Shown: piece by piece, positions 41,500 through 51,565 of the stretch
How positions within the stretch are numbered: the stretch's first letter is position 1
Layout: every line of letters starts with the position of its first letter
Origin: Sphingosinicella sp041916975
Lineage (GTDB): Bacteria; Pseudomonadota; Alphaproteobacteria; Sphingomonadales; Sphingomonadaceae
Assembly (NCBI RefSeq): GCF_041916975.1
Contig: NZ_JAYRYK010000001.1
Location: 1,984,001 to 2,048,000 of the forward strand
Direction of reading: 5' to 3'
DNA length: 64,000 nt
Program-made: the position numbers and the translations under genes
Notes under the pieces: generated by a model
The model's input: the letters and a program-made list of their open reading frames with translations, nothing else
Told to the model about the DNA's origin: nothing
The model's database searches: none

Positions 41500-43185
41500 T
41501 TGGATCAGTCGTTCATGCCGGTGAACCCCTCGTCGGCCGATGGTCACAACGTCTTCATGCAGCCTAAAAAGGTCGCAAGCCTGCCGAGCACTTGCGTGAT
41601 CGGCCGCGTGCGCGAGATTGCCGGCGGCTCCGCGATCTGCAGCTTCGATCCAACGCAGTTGAAGGCGATCACCGGCCACGAGGACACGACCGTTGCCATG
41701 TCCGGGCAGGTCGGCAGCCAGGTGAAGATGCGCGTCGGCGACCTCTGGCTGCTCGGCAACGTCCGCGACATGCGCATGGACGAAGCGGGCTCGGTCATTC
41801 TCTCGCACATCGACTTTCTCGGCGAAGGCCCCGAAGACCCCGCGACCGGATCGATGAAGGCGTTCCGCCGCGGCGTGACGCGCTATCCCGTGCCGGGCGA
41901 CGACGTTTTCACCGTCTCGCGCGCCGACCTCGTGCTGGTGTTCGCCGCCGAGGACCGACCGCACATCGAAATCGGCACCGTCTATCCCACCGAAGACGTG
42001 CGCGGCTCGCTGCTCATCGATGCGATGCTCGGCAAGCATTTCGCGCTGCTCGGCTCCACCGGTACGGGTAAATCGACGAGCGCTGCGCTGATCCTGCACC
42101 GCATCGTCGAGAAGGCGCCCAAGGGCCACATCATGATGCTCGATCCGCACGGCGAATATGCCGCGGCGTTCAGCTCGAACGGCATGATCTTCAACGTCGA
42201 CAACCTCAACCTGCCCTACTGGCTGATGAACTTCGAGGAACACTGCGAGGTCTTCATCACCACCGACGGTTCCGAGCGCGAGAAGGACATGGACGTGCTG
42301 GCCAAGTGCCTGCTCGCCGCGCGCTCCAAGAGCCGCATCGCCGAATCGCTCGGCAAGATGACAGTCGATTCGCCGGTGCCCTACCTGCTTTCGGACCTGC
42401 TCGGCGCCATCAACGCGCAGATGGGCAAGCTCGACAAGGCAAGCGACCTCGGGCCGTACATGCGGCTCAAAACCAAGATCGAGGAGCTGAAGGGCGATCC
42501 GCGCTACGCGTTCATGTTCAACGGCCTGCTCGTTTCGGATTCGATGGCGCCGTTCCTTTCGAAGATCTTCCGGCTTCCGGCGGAGGGCAAGCCGATCTCG
42601 ATCGTCGACCTGTCGGGCGTGCCGTCCGACATCGTGACCGTGGTCGTCGCGGTGCTCGCGCGCATGGTGTTCGACTATGCGATCTGGGCCCGCCGCGAGC
42701 CGCAGCGGCCGATCCTGCTCGTCTGCGAGGAAGCGCACCGCTACGTGCCTTCCGACCGCGAGACGAAGGGGGTCGCCGTCCGCAAGGTTCTCGAACGCAT
42801 CGCCAAGGAAGGTCGTAAATACGGCGTCTCGCTCGGCCTCATCACGCAGCGTCCCTCGGACCTTGCCGAAGGCGTGCTCTCGCAGTGCGGCACGATCATC
42901 TCCATGCGCCTCAACAACGAGCGCGACCAGATGTATGTGCGCAATGCCATGCCCGAAGGCGCGCGCGGCTTCCTCGATTCGATCCCGGCGCTCCGCAACC
43001 GCGAATGCATCATCTGCGGCGAGGGTGTTTCGATCCCGATCCGCGTGCGGCTCGACGATCTTGCTGCGCAGCTTCGACCGGCGTCGGACGATCCGATGTT
43101 CAGTCAGCTCTGGACCGAAGAAGGCGACGAAGCCGGAATTCTCAGTCGCACCATCCATCGCTGGCGCGGGCAGGGTCGCGGCTAG
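41500..43185 (+). CDS. HerA-like ATPase, DUF87 type
   Basis: A 561-residue hexameric-type DNA translocase-like ATPase. An N-terminal HAS-barrel-like region (about residues 25-130) is followed by Walker A GSTGTGKST (185-193), DPHGEY, and Walker B ILLVCEEAHRYV near 406-417, with G-L-I-T-Q-R-P-S-D the arginine/sensor region. TTG 41500 has AAGGAG six bases upstream; GTG 41485 is also in frame. No NurA nuclease or defence partner is adjacent. The end overlaps the LysR gene by four bases. Role unknown. Confidence 0.87.
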   Translation: MDQSFMPVNPSSADGHNVFMQPKKVASLPSTCVIGRVREIAGGSAICSFDPTQLKAITGHEDTTVAMSGQVGSQVKMRVGDLWLLGNVRDMRMDEAGSVILSHIDFLGEGPEDPATGSMKAFRRGVTRYPVPGDDVFTVSRADLVLVFAAEDRPHIEIGTVYPTEDVRGSLLIDAMLGKHFALLGSTGTGKSTSAALILHRIVEKAPKGHIMMLDPHGEYAAAFSSNGMIFNVDNLNLPYWLMNFEEHCEVFITTDGSEREKDMDVLAKCLLAARSKSRIAESLGKMTVDSPVPYLLSDLLGAINAQMGKLDKASDLGPYMRLKTKIEELKGDPRYAFMFNGLLVSDSMAPFLSKIFRLPAEGKPISIVDLSGVPSDIVTVVVAVLARMVFDYAIWARREPQRPILLVCEEAHRYVPSDRETKGVAVRKVLERIAKEGRKYGVSLGLITQRPSDLAEGVLSQCGTIISMRLNNERDQMYVRNAMPEGARGFLDSIPALRNRECIICGEGVSIPIRVRLDDLAAQLRPASDDPMFSQLWTEEGDEAGILSRTIHRWRGQGRG

Positions 43186-44120
43186 CCAGCGGCCTTCATT
43201 GCGGTCCAGCACGGATCCCACGTCGGCTCGGGGCCGAAGCGGGCGGCGAGAAAATCCACGAGTGCACGCACCCGCGCCGTCGCGCTGCGCCCGGGCGGCA
43301 TGACGGCATAAAGGCCAGTTTCGCCCGGCGCCCAGTTCCCGAGCACGATCTCCACGCTTCCCTTGGTGATCGCAGGAGAGGCGATGAAGGTGGGCAGCAT
43401 GGCGATGCCGAGGCCCGCCTCTGCGGCGGCGAGCAGCATCTCTCCACTGTTGGAGCGTAGGCGCATACGGCCCTTCACATATTCGCTGCGCCCATCGATC
43501 TCGAACCGCCACGTCTCCGAAGGTGCGACGTTCGTATATTGCAGCAGATCGTGATCCGCGATTTCGCGCGGATGCGACGGAGTTCCCATGCGCGCGAGAT
43601 AGGCCGGGCTTGCAATCGCGACGGCACGGATCGGCGCGAGCTTGCGCGCAATGAGCGTCGAATCGACAAGCTGGCCGATGCGGACGGCCAGATCGAGCCC
43701 TTCGCCGATAATGTCGGCGCGGCGGTCGTCGAAGGCGATGTCAAACTCGACCCGGGGATGCGCGGCGGCGAACTCCGCAAGCGCGGGCGCGAGGTAGGCG
43801 AGGCCGAACGAAAGCGGCGCGGAAAGGCGGATCGGCCCCGCGATCTCGGCCATCGCGGCAGCAACTGCATCGCGCGCCGCTTCGAGGCCCGCAATCGCTT
43901 CCCGAACGCGGCCGAAATAGTCCACGCCAACATCCGTTGGCCGCGCGCCCTGCGCGGTGCGTGTCAGCAGGCGGGCGCCGAGCGCGGCTTCGAGCCGTGC
44001 GACACGGCGGCTGACGATCGACTTCGAGATGCCGAGACGCTCCGCAGCACGGCTGAAGCTGCCGGTTTCGACAACGGCAACCAGCGCCGCGATATCGGAA
44101 AGGTCGCTCGACTGTTCCAT
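43182..44120 (-). CDS. LysR-family regulator
   Basis: A 312-residue LysR regulator. The N-terminal HTH reads G-S-F-S-R-A-A-E-R-L-G-I-S-K-S-I-V-S-R-R; the C-terminal substrate-binding domain begins near 90 (G-P-I-R-L-S-A-P-L-S-F-G) and has the D-L-A-V-R-I-G and AGLGIAMLP patterns of quinone- or redox-responsive members. ATG 44120 is chosen over TTG 44129. It is divergent from azoR across a palindromic 93-base region, so it probably controls that gene and itself. Confidence 0.9.
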   Translation of the reverse strand: MEQSSDLSDIAALVAVVETGSFSRAAERLGISKSIVSRRVARLEAALGARLLTRTAQGARPTDVGVDYFGRVREAIAGLEAARDAVAAAMAEIAGPIRLSAPLSFGLAYLAPALAEFAAAHPRVEFDIAFDDRRADIIGEGLDLAVRIGQLVDSTLIARKLAPIRAVAIASPAYLARMGTPSHPREIADHDLLQYTNVAPSETWRFEIDGRSEYVKGRMRLRSNSGEMLLAAAEAGLGIAMLPTFIASPAITKGSVEIVLGNWAPGETGLYAVMPPGRSATARVRALVDFLAARFGPEPTWDPCWTAMKAAG

Positions 44121-44131
44121 TTCATGCAACT

Positions 44132-44167
44132 CCGGTGTTCACGTTGCTGCGCTATCGGCAACACCGG
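44132..44167. promoter_or_regulatory. Palindromic operator region between lysR-type gene and azoR
   Basis: CCGGTGTT (44132-44139) pairs with AACACCGG (44160-44167), and inside it GTTGC (44143-44147) pairs with GCAAC (44158-44162). Nested dyads in a LysR/target divergent gap are typical of LysR recognition and activation sites. Position fits both promoters. Confidence 0.55.
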
Positions 44168-44213
44168 TCGCACATTAGCTATGGCTCTGCAACCGAGAAC
44201 AAGGACCAGACCC

Positions 44214-44828
44214 ATGCAGAATATTCTTGTCGTGCAAAGCAGCGTACTCGGCGACGCATCGGCGTCGCGCAGCCTGATCAACGATTTCCTCACCGCTGTC
44301 GGAACGAACGCGAACGTCACGATCCGCGACGTCGGCGGGAGCCCCCTGCCGCATCTTTCGGGCACCACGCTCGGCGGTTTCAGCGGTGCGGATACCTCCG
44401 AAGCTGTCGCGGAACGCGCGCTTTCCGATGAACTGATCGCCGAGCTTCAGGCCGCGGATGTCGTCGTGATCGGCGCGCCGATGTACAATTTCGGCATCAC
44501 CTCGAACCTCAAGAGCTGGTTCGACCGCGTGCTGCGCGCCGGCGTGACCTTCCACTACACGGCGGAAGGCCCCGTCGGTCATCTGTCCGGCAAGCGTGTG
44601 ATCGTCGTCGAGACGCGCGGCGGCTTTTACAGCGAAGGGGAGGGCAAGGCGCTCGACGCGCAGGAGCCGCACATCCGCACCATGCTGAACTTCATCGGCA
44701 TCACCGACATCACGTTCGTCCGCGCCGAACGCCTGGCGATTTCGCCCGAAGCGCGCACGGAATCGCTCGCCGCTGCGGCTGATGAAATCAAGAAACTCGG
44801 TGCAGAGGGGTTCGCGCTGGCCGCTTAG
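44214..44828 (+). CDS. azoR: FMN-dependent NADH:quinone/azo reductase
   Basis: A 204-residue flavodoxin-fold dimeric reductase. Patterns include the phosphate-binding S-S-V-L-G-D-A-S-A-S-R near residue 9, APMYNFGITSNLKSWFDRVLRAGVTFHYT (conserved flavin and quinone-site region, about 90-118) and ETRGGFYS. It reduces quinones or azo compounds with NADH and protects against thiol or quinone stress. ATG 44214 follows AAGGA. The divergent LysR gene is the likely regulator. Confidence 0.92.
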   Translation: MQNILVVQSSVLGDASASRSLINDFLTAVGTNANVTIRDVGGSPLPHLSGTTLGGFSGADTSEAVAERALSDELIAELQAADVVVIGAPMYNFGITSNLKSWFDRVLRAGVTFHYTAEGPVGHLSGKRVIVVETRGGFYSEGEGKALDAQEPHIRTMLNFIGITDITFVRAERLAISPEARTESLAAAADEIKKLGAEGFALAA

Positions 44829-44831
44829 TGT

Positions 44832-46058
44832 TTAGCCCGCGAACCTGACCTCGCTCGGCCCTCGCTCAGCCTTGAGCCGGGCCGAGACTTTTTCCGCCTG
44901 CCGCATCGCGCGCAGGATGTTGCCGCTGGCGATCTTCGCGAGATCGGCCTTTGAATAGCCGCGCTTCGCAAGCTCCGCGAACAGCGCAGGGTAATCGGCG
45001 ACCGTGCCGAGCCCGTCCGGATAGCTCGGCAGCCCATCGAAATCAGAACCGATGCCGATGACGTCGATCCCCGCCACCTTGCGGATATGATCGATATGGT
45101 CGGCCACCTGCGCAACGTTCGCATGAGGTTGCGGATTTGCCGCCTGCCAGTCCGCGAGGCCTTTCTCGACAAGGTCCGGCCGATCCGGGTGATCATAGCC
45201 GAGCCGAGCCTTCTGCGCCGCCAGCTCGCGATGCCATGCCGCCACGGTTTCCGTCACCGCATCCTGGGCGAAAAAGACCATGATGACGCCGCCATTGTCC
45301 TTGAGACGGATGAGCACGTCGTCCGGCACGTTGCGCGGGCGGTTCTGCACGGCTTTCGCCGACGAATGGCTGAAGATCACCGGCGCCACGCTTACATCGA
45401 GGGCGTCATGCATCACCTTCGGCGTCACGTGGCTGAGATCGACGAGCATCCCGAGGCGGTTCATCTCGCGCACCACCTCCTTGCCGAAGGGTGCGAGGCC
45501 GTTGTGCCTGGGCGCATCGGTGGCGCTGTCCGCCCATGCCGTCGTCTTGCCGTGCGTCAGCGTCATGTAGCGCGCGCCGAGCGCGTGGAGCTGGCGCAGC
45601 ACGCCAAGCGAATTGCCGATCGAATGGCCGCCCTCCACACCGAACACCGAGGCGATCCTGCCCGCCTTCATCGCGCGTTCGAAGTCGGCGACCGTGGCGG
45701 CCTTGGTGAGCATCGACGGGTTGGCATCAATGAGGCGCTGCATGATGTCGATCTGCTCGAGCGTCAGGCGAACGGCCTCCGGGCCTTCGGTATCGGCAGG
45801 AACGTAGACCGACCAGAACTGGCCGCCGACGCCGCCCGTCTTCAGCATCGTGAAATCGGTGACGATCTTGCCGCGCAGCCGCTCCGGCAGGTTGCGGAAA
45901 TCGAAATCGCTTGTGCGGCTGCCGTTCAGCTGGCGGAGCGCCCACGGCAGGTCGTTATGACCATCGACGATGGGCGCGGGCACTGCCGATGGCAGCGGCT
46001 GGGCTTGGGCAGAAGAGGCGAGAAGGGCGGCGGCGAGCGCGAGACGAAGCGTTTTCAT
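44832..46058 (-). CDS. Exported dipeptidase, peptidase family M19
   Basis: A 408-residue periplasmic renal-dipeptidase-like enzyme with a Sec signal peptide (MKTLRLALAAALLASSAQAQ). The metal site H-x-D appears in DGHNDLPW, the bridging Glu near G-V-E-G-G-H-S, T-L-T-H, DLSHVTP and FSHSSAK and the C-terminal I-G-S-D-F-D-G. It probably cleaves peptide or dehydropeptide dipeptides. The 3' end is three bases from the azoR stop. A membrane-anchored paralogue is encoded near 31 kb. Confidence 0.92.
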   Translation of the reverse strand: MKTLRLALAAALLASSAQAQPLPSAVPAPIVDGHNDLPWALRQLNGSRTSDFDFRNLPERLRGKIVTDFTMLKTGGVGGQFWSVYVPADTEGPEAVRLTLEQIDIMQRLIDANPSMLTKAATVADFERAMKAGRIASVFGVEGGHSIGNSLGVLRQLHALGARYMTLTHGKTTAWADSATDAPRHNGLAPFGKEVVREMNRLGMLVDLSHVTPKVMHDALDVSVAPVIFSHSSAKAVQNRPRNVPDDVLIRLKDNGGVIMVFFAQDAVTETVAAWHRELAAQKARLGYDHPDRPDLVEKGLADWQAANPQPHANVAQVADHIDHIRKVAGIDVIGIGSDFDGLPSYPDGLGTVADYPALFAELAKRGYSKADLAKIASGNILRAMRQAEKVSARLKAERGPSEVRFAG

Positions 46059-46081
46059 CCCGCCTTGCTAGCCGGAAAGCC

Positions 46082-46435
46082 TCAGACGGTGAAGCTCTCG
46101 CCGCAGCCGCAACTGCCCTTGGCGTTCGGATTTTCGAAGACGAAGCCGGCGGCGAAATCGTCTTCCTTCCAGTCCATGCGGCTGCCGATCAGGTAAAGCA
46201 GCGAGCCGCCGTCGACGAAGAGCGTGCCGCCCGGCGTTTCGATGCGCTCGTCGCCCGGCTTCGCATCGGTGACATAGTCGATGCTGTAGGCAAGGCCCGA
46301 GCAGCCGCGCCGGGGCGTCGACAGGCGCACGCCGAGCGTGCCTTCGGGCGCGCGCGCCATCATCGCGGCGATGCGCGCGTGGGCGTTCTCGGTGAGCGCG
46401 ATCGGCGCCGGGCGTTCTCGAACGATCGTGCTCAT
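46082..46435 (-). CDS. A-type iron-sulfur carrier (SufA/HesB-like)
   Basis: A 117-residue carrier with the conserved Cys triad: C in RRGCSGLAY (near 45) and the CGC in GSCGCGESF at the C-terminus. It receives clusters from SufBCD and delivers them to targets. ATG 46435 overlaps the sufT stop (ATGA), placing it last in the SUF operon. The fold and length match SufA/IscA/HesB; which named subtype cannot be told. Confidence 0.9.
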   Translation of the reverse strand: MSTIVRERPAPIALTENAHARIAAMMARAPEGTLGVRLSTPRRGCSGLAYSIDYVTDAKPGDERIETPGGTLFVDGGSLLYLIGSRMDWKEDDFAAGFVFENPNAKGSCGCGESFTV

Positions 46436-46887
46436 AGCATTCCAAGCTCCAGCTTCGCCTCGTCGGACATCTTCTGCGGGTCCCACGGCGGATCCCAGAC
46501 GAGGTTGACCTCCGCCGAGCCGACGCCCGGCACGCTGCCGACGCGGATTTCGACTTCGGCGGGCATCGATTCGGCGACCGGGCAATGCGGCGTCGTCAGC
46601 GTCATGGTGACGACGACGTGATCATCGGCGATATCGACGCCGTAGATGAGCCCGAGATCGTAGATGTTCACCGGAATCTCGGGATCGTAGATCTCGCGCA
46701 GCGCCTGGATGACCTGATCGTAGACCTCGCCGCCCGGGCTGCCGGGATCGGGCGCGGCGGGCTTCTGGCTGAGAAAGCCTTCGAGATAATCGGCCTTGCG
46801 CCGCGCTTCCTGAAGCACCGGCCGCTCCGGCGCCGGCGGCGCGGCGTCGACGCTTTCGACGGTGTAGGGCCGCGTATCCTCGCTCAT
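46432..46887 (-). CDS. sufT: SUF system protein SufT (DUF59/MIP18)
   Basis: A 151-residue protein with a variable N-terminal tail and a DUF59 domain: V-I-Q-A-L-R-E-I-Y-D-P-E-I-P-V-N-I-Y-D-L-G-L-I-Y and TLTTPHCPVAESMP, with its conserved Cys, then N-L-V-W-D-P-P-W. SufT assists cluster assembly or transfer. It overlaps sufS upstream and the A-type carrier downstream by four bases each. Confidence 0.9.
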   Translation of the reverse strand: MSEDTRPYTVESVDAAPPAPERPVLQEARRKADYLEGFLSQKPAAPDPGSPGGEVYDQVIQALREIYDPEIPVNIYDLGLIYGVDIADDHVVVTMTLTTPHCPVAESMPAEVEIRVGSVPGVGSAEVNLVWDPPWDPQKMSDEAKLELGML

Positions 46888-48089
46888 CCGAAAATCCTCT
46901 TCACCCGCGCGATACCGCGAAGCAGCCGCTCGACATCGCTTTCATCGCTGTAGACGCCGAAGCTGGCGCGTGCCGTCGCCGGCACGCCGAGCGTTTCCAT
47001 CAAGGGCTGGGCGCAGTGGTGCCCGGCGCGGATGGCGACGCCTTCTTCGTCCAATATGGTGCCGATGTCGTGGGGATGAACCCCCTCCATCGCGAAGCTG
47101 ACGATGCCGCTCGAATCTTCGGGCCCGAACAGGCGCAGCGAGTTGACCTTGCGCAGTTCGGCGCGTGCGAGAGCCGCGAGGTGCCGTTCGTGCGCGTCGA
47201 TGGTGTCCAAACCGATCGCCGAGACATAATCCATGGCGGCGGCGAGGCCCACGGCACCGACGATGTGCGGCGTGCCGGCTTCGAAGCGTGTCGGCGCGGG
47301 CGCGTAGGTGGTTTTCTCGAACGTCACCGTTTCGATCATCGAGCCGCCACCCTGCCACGGCGGCATCGCGGAGAGGATATCCCCGTGCGTCCACAGCACG
47401 CCGATGCCGGTGGGACCGTAAAGCTTGTGACCCGAGAAGGCGTAGAAATCCGCGCCGAGCGCCTGCACGTCCACACCCATGCGCGGCACCGCCTGGCAAC
47501 CATCGACGAGCAGCTTCGCACCCACAGCGTGCGCGGCGCGGGCGATGCGGGCGATGTCGGCCACCGAGCCGAGCACATTCGAGACATGCGCGACGGCGAC
47601 GAGCTTGTGCGCGGGGGTGAGCATCGCTTCCAGCGCATCTTCATCGATGCGGTGGTCGGCGGTGAGCGGCGCGACGTCGATCTCTATGCCGGTGCGGTCC
47701 CGCAGCAATTGCCACGGCACGATGTTCGAATGATGCTCCAGCCGCGAGAGCAGGATGCGGTCACCCGCCTTGAGGTTCATGCCCCACGTCTGCGCGACGA
47801 GGTTGATGGCTTCCGTCGCGCCGCGCACGAAAACGATCTCGCTCGGGCTCGCGGCATTGATGAAGCGCGCGGCGGTGTTTCGCGCGGCCTCGAAACGCTC
47901 CGTCATCGTTGCCGAGCGCGCATAAACGCCGCGGTGCACGGTGGCGTACTCGGGGCCGTAGGCGGCGGCGATGGCGTCGATCACGATCTGCGGTTTCTGC
48001 GCGGTCGCGGCGGAATCGAGATAGGCCCAGTCGACGACACCGGGGAAATCTGCGCGGCGCGAGACGGTGATGGGCGTGAGCGCGTTCAT
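46884..48089 (-). CDS. sufS: Cysteine desulfurase SufS
   Basis: A 401-residue PLP-dependent enzyme that takes sulfur from cysteine. The PLP lysine is in FSGHKLYGPTG (near 220), the active Cys in RAGHHCAQP (near 358), with LDSAATAQKP near 25 and SRLEHHSNIVPW near 118. The group II (SufS) length and motif fit. ATG 48089 overlaps the sufD stop as ATGA. No sufE is in the window. Confidence 0.94.
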   Translation of the reverse strand: MNALTPITVSRRADFPGVVDWAYLDSAATAQKPQIVIDAIAAAYGPEYATVHRGVYARSATMTERFEAARNTAARFINAASPSEIVFVRGATEAINLVAQTWGMNLKAGDRILLSRLEHHSNIVPWQLLRDRTGIEIDVAPLTADHRIDEDALEAMLTPAHKLVAVAHVSNVLGSVADIARIARAAHAVGAKLLVDGCQAVPRMGVDVQALGADFYAFSGHKLYGPTGIGVLWTHGDILSAMPPWQGGGSMIETVTFEKTTYAPAPTRFEAGTPHIVGAVGLAAAMDYVSAIGLDTIDAHERHLAALARAELRKVNSLRLFGPEDSSGIVSFAMEGVHPHDIGTILDEEGVAIRAGHHCAQPLMETLGVPATARASFGVYSDESDVERLLRGIARVKRIFG

Positions 48090-48834
48090 GCGAGCTGCTC
48101 CAGCGCCGCAAGCGCCGCCGCTTCCAGCCCCTCGCGCGCCTCGGCATCTTCCATGTCCGCATAGGCATCGGCGAGGAACGCCTGCAGCAGCAGCCGCTTC
48201 GCTTCGGATGGCGGCAGGCCGCGGCTTGTCAGATAGAAATACTGCGTCGCGTCGAGTTCGCCGACCGTCGCGCCGTGCGCGCACTTCACGTCGTCCGCGT
48301 AGATCTCAAGCTCCGGCTTGGCGTTCGCCGTGGCGGTGCGATCGAGCAGCATTGCCTTTACCGACTGCTCGGCATCCGTCTTCTGCGCGCCGCGATCGAC
48401 GACGATCTGCCCGAGATAGGTGCCGGTGGCCTGCTGCGCGAGAACCGTGCGCACGGTCTGGCGGCTGGTGGCGTTCGGCGCTGCGTGGCGTACGCGCGTG
48501 ACGATCTCCAGCGTCGTCTTGCCGCCCGCGACCTGCGCTGCGCCGAGTTCGAAATGCGCGCCGTCGCCCAGCGTCACATCAAGGGCAATGCGGCCGTAGC
48601 GGCCACCGAGATTCAGCATATGCAGATCGAGCCGCGCGCCGTCCGCAAGGGTGACGGCGATATCGCGCACCGAAACCGGCTGCGCGGCATCGGCGACGAT
48701 TGTGCGCGCAAGGCGTTCCCCGGCGGGCACCACGATGGTTTCCGAAACCACGCCCGACGGCCACACCTCGGCAAGCGCGTCGAGATCGCTGTAACGCCAC
48801 GCCTCGTCACGGCGGGTGGGGAGCGCGCGCGCGT

Positions 48835-48838
<4 letters not shown>
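48086..48838 (-). CDS. sufD: Fe-S scaffold subunit SufD
   Basis: A 250-residue SufD, shorter than E. coli's roughly 420, as is usual for alphaproteobacteria. It begins with a P-T-R-R-D-E-A-W-R-Y-S-D motif, has a beta-helix core, and the conserved C-terminal A-D-D-V-K-C-A-H-G-A-T-V-G-E-L and Y-L-x-S-R-G-L segments. It pairs with SufB in the SufBC2D complex. Overlaps both sufC and sufS by four bases. Confidence 0.92.
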
Positions 48839-49580
<742 letters not shown>

Positions 49581-49581
<1 letters not shown>

Positions 49582-51047
49582 CAGCCGACGCTCCCTTCCA
49601 GACTGATACCGAGGAGCTTCTGTGCCTCCACGGCGAATTCCATCGGGAGCTGCTGGAGCACCTCCTTGGCGAAACCGTTGACGATGAGCGCCACGGCGGC
49701 TTCGCGGTCGAGGCCGCGGGACTGGGCGTAGAAGAGCTGGTCGTCGCTGATCTTGCTCGTCGTCGCTTCGTGCTCGATCTGCGCCGAGGGGTTCTTCACC
49801 TCGATGTAGGGCACGGTGTGGGCGCCGCATTCGGAGCCGAGCAGCAGGCTGTCGCACTGCGTGAAATTGCGCACGCCTTCAGCCGAGGGGCCGACGCGGA
49901 CGAGGCCGCGGTAGGTGTTGTTCGAACGACCCGCCGAGATGCCCTTCGAGATGATCGTGGAGCGCGAGCCCGCGCCCAGATGGATCATCTTCGTGCCGGT
50001 ATCGGCCTGCTGCATATTGTTGGTGAGCGCGACCGAATAGAACTCGCCGACGCTGTCCTTCCCCGAGAGTACGCAGGACGGATATTTCCAGGTGATCGCC
50101 GAGCCGGTTTCGACCTGCGTCCACGACACCTTGGAGCGATCACCCCGGCAGTGCGCGCGCTTGGTGACGAAGTTGTAGATGCCGCCCTTGCCGTTCTCGT
50201 CGCCCGGATACCAGTTCTGGACGGTCGAGTACTTGATCTCCGCGTCTTCGAGCGCGACCAGCTCGACGACGGCGGCGTGGAGCTGGTTCTCGTCGCGCTG
50301 CGGCGCGGTGCAGCCTTCGAGGTAGGAGACGTAGGCGCCCTTGTCGGCGATGATCAGCGTGCGCTCGAACTGGCCGGTGTTTTCCGCGTTGATGCGGAAA
50401 TAAGTCGACAGTTCCATCGGGCAGCGGACGCCTTCGGGGACGTAGACGAAGGTGCCGTCCGAGAAGACCGCGCTGTTGAGGCAGGCGAAGAAATTGTCGC
50501 GCACGGGGACGACCGCGCCGAGGTATTTCTTCACAAGCTCGGGATATTCGCGGATCGCCTCGCTGATCGACAGGAAGATGACGCCGGCGCGCTTCAATTC
50601 CTCGCGGAAGGTGGTGGCGACGGAGACGCTGTCGAACACCGCATCGACCGCGACCTTGCGCGCGCCTTCGACGCCCGCGAGCACCTTCTGCTCCTCGATC
50701 GGAATGCCGAGCTTCTCGTACGTGCGCAGGATCTCGGGGTCGAGTTCATCGAGCGACTTCAGCGTCGGCTTCTTGCGCGGCGCGGCGTAGTAATAAGCGT
50801 CCTGATAATCGATCGGCGGAATCGACAGCTTCGCCCAGTCCGGGCTTTCCATGCCCTGCCACAGGCGGAACGCCTTGAGGCGCCATTCGAGCATCCATTC
50901 GGGCTCGGCCTTCTTCGCCGAAATGAAACGAACGGTATCCTCGTCGAGACCCTTGGGCGCGAAATCGGATTCGATGTCGGAGGTGAAGCCCCACTTGTAC
51001 TTCGACTGCTCCTTGGCGAGCGCCAATGCCTGTTCGTTCGCGACCAT
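49581..51047 (-). CDS. sufB: Fe-S scaffold subunit SufB
   Basis: A 488-residue main scaffold of the SUF system. Characteristic patterns are K-Y-K-W-G-F-x-S-D-I-E, F-V-Y-V-P-x-G-V-R-C-P-M-E-L-S-T-Y-F-R-I-N, the Y-L-E-G-C-T-A-P region, RAHCRGDRSKVSWTQVE and CDSLLLGSECGAHTVPYIE with the cluster-liganding Cys. ATG 51047 overlaps the last base of the Rrf2 gene's TAA. Second gene of the operon. Confidence 0.95.
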
Positions 51048-51484
51048 TAGGCGGGCTCCCCGATGCGCTGGTTCGCGCGTTCGGCGGCAACGATGGCGGC
51101 GAGGCTCACGTCGCTGAGCGCCTCGCGCACGCGTACATTGATGAGCGACCAGTGCGGGCGCACCGCGCAGCTCGATTCGAGCGCGCAGTCCGACGATTTG
51201 TCATGCAGGCACTGGGCGATGGCGATGGGGCCGTCCACCGCCTCGACGATGTCCGCAATGCTGATCTCTGCTGCGCCGCGCCCGAGCTGGACGCCGCCGG
51301 TGACGCCGCGCGCCGAGTCGAGCAGACCCGCGCGCGCGAGGATGCCGGTGAGCTTTGCCGCCGTGGGCGCGGGCACGCCGGTTTCGGCGGCAAGCTCGGC
51401 GGCGGAAAAGCGACGATCGGGCGCGCGCGCCGCCGCCGTCATCACGACGACCGCATAGTCGGCAAGGTTGGTCAGGCGGATCAC
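51047..51484 (-). CDS. Rrf2-family iron-sulfur regulator of the SUF operon
   Basis: A 145-residue Rrf2 winged-helix regulator. HTH region near residues 26-55; the three Cys that bind a 2Fe-2S cluster are at 92, 100 and 106, an IscR-like spacing. It probably represses the operon when cluster-loaded and relieves repression on iron limitation or oxidative stress. GTG 51484 has GGAG upstream. First gene, with its stop one base into sufB's start; a promoter lies at 51523-51551. Confidence 0.9.
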   Translation of the reverse strand: MIRLTNLADYAVVVMTAAARAPDRRFSAAELAAETGVPAPTAAKLTGILARAGLLDSARGVTGGVQLGRGAAEISIADIVEAVDGPIAIAQCLHDKSSDCALESSCAVRPHWSLINVRVREALSDVSLAAIVAAERANQRIGEPA

Positions 51485-51522
51485 GGACGCTCCGGCGCTA
51501 AATCAGACGAATTCGGTCCGGC

Positions 51523-51551
51523 TTATGTGGGGCGCGCCGCGCCCGAGTCAA
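51523..51551 (-). promoter_or_regulatory. Predicted promoter of the SUF operon
   Basis: On the minus strand TTGACT (51551-51546) lies 17 bases from ACATAA (51528-51523), about 39 bases before the Rrf2 start. The A/T-richer stretch downstream of it (about 51497-51515) could be the Rrf2 operator. It is the only good -35/-10 pair in the 81-base gap after the AraC gene. Confidence 0.5.
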
Positions 51552-51565
51552 GCGGCGAGGTGCCT

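Noticed and set aside
24421..43185. HerA-based anti-phage defence island
   Set aside because: Both HerA-like genes sit among housekeeping genes, and no Sir2, NurA or DUF4297 partner is adjacent.
41008..43512. An 834-codon open frame antisense to the HerA-like gene
   Set aside because: Runs across three real genes, low-complexity His/Arg/Asp composition, no family motif.
30772..46058. Duplication giving the two M19 dipeptidases
   Set aside because: The two proteins differ in N-terminus (anchor versus signal peptide) and in many core segments, so they are not a recent local duplication.
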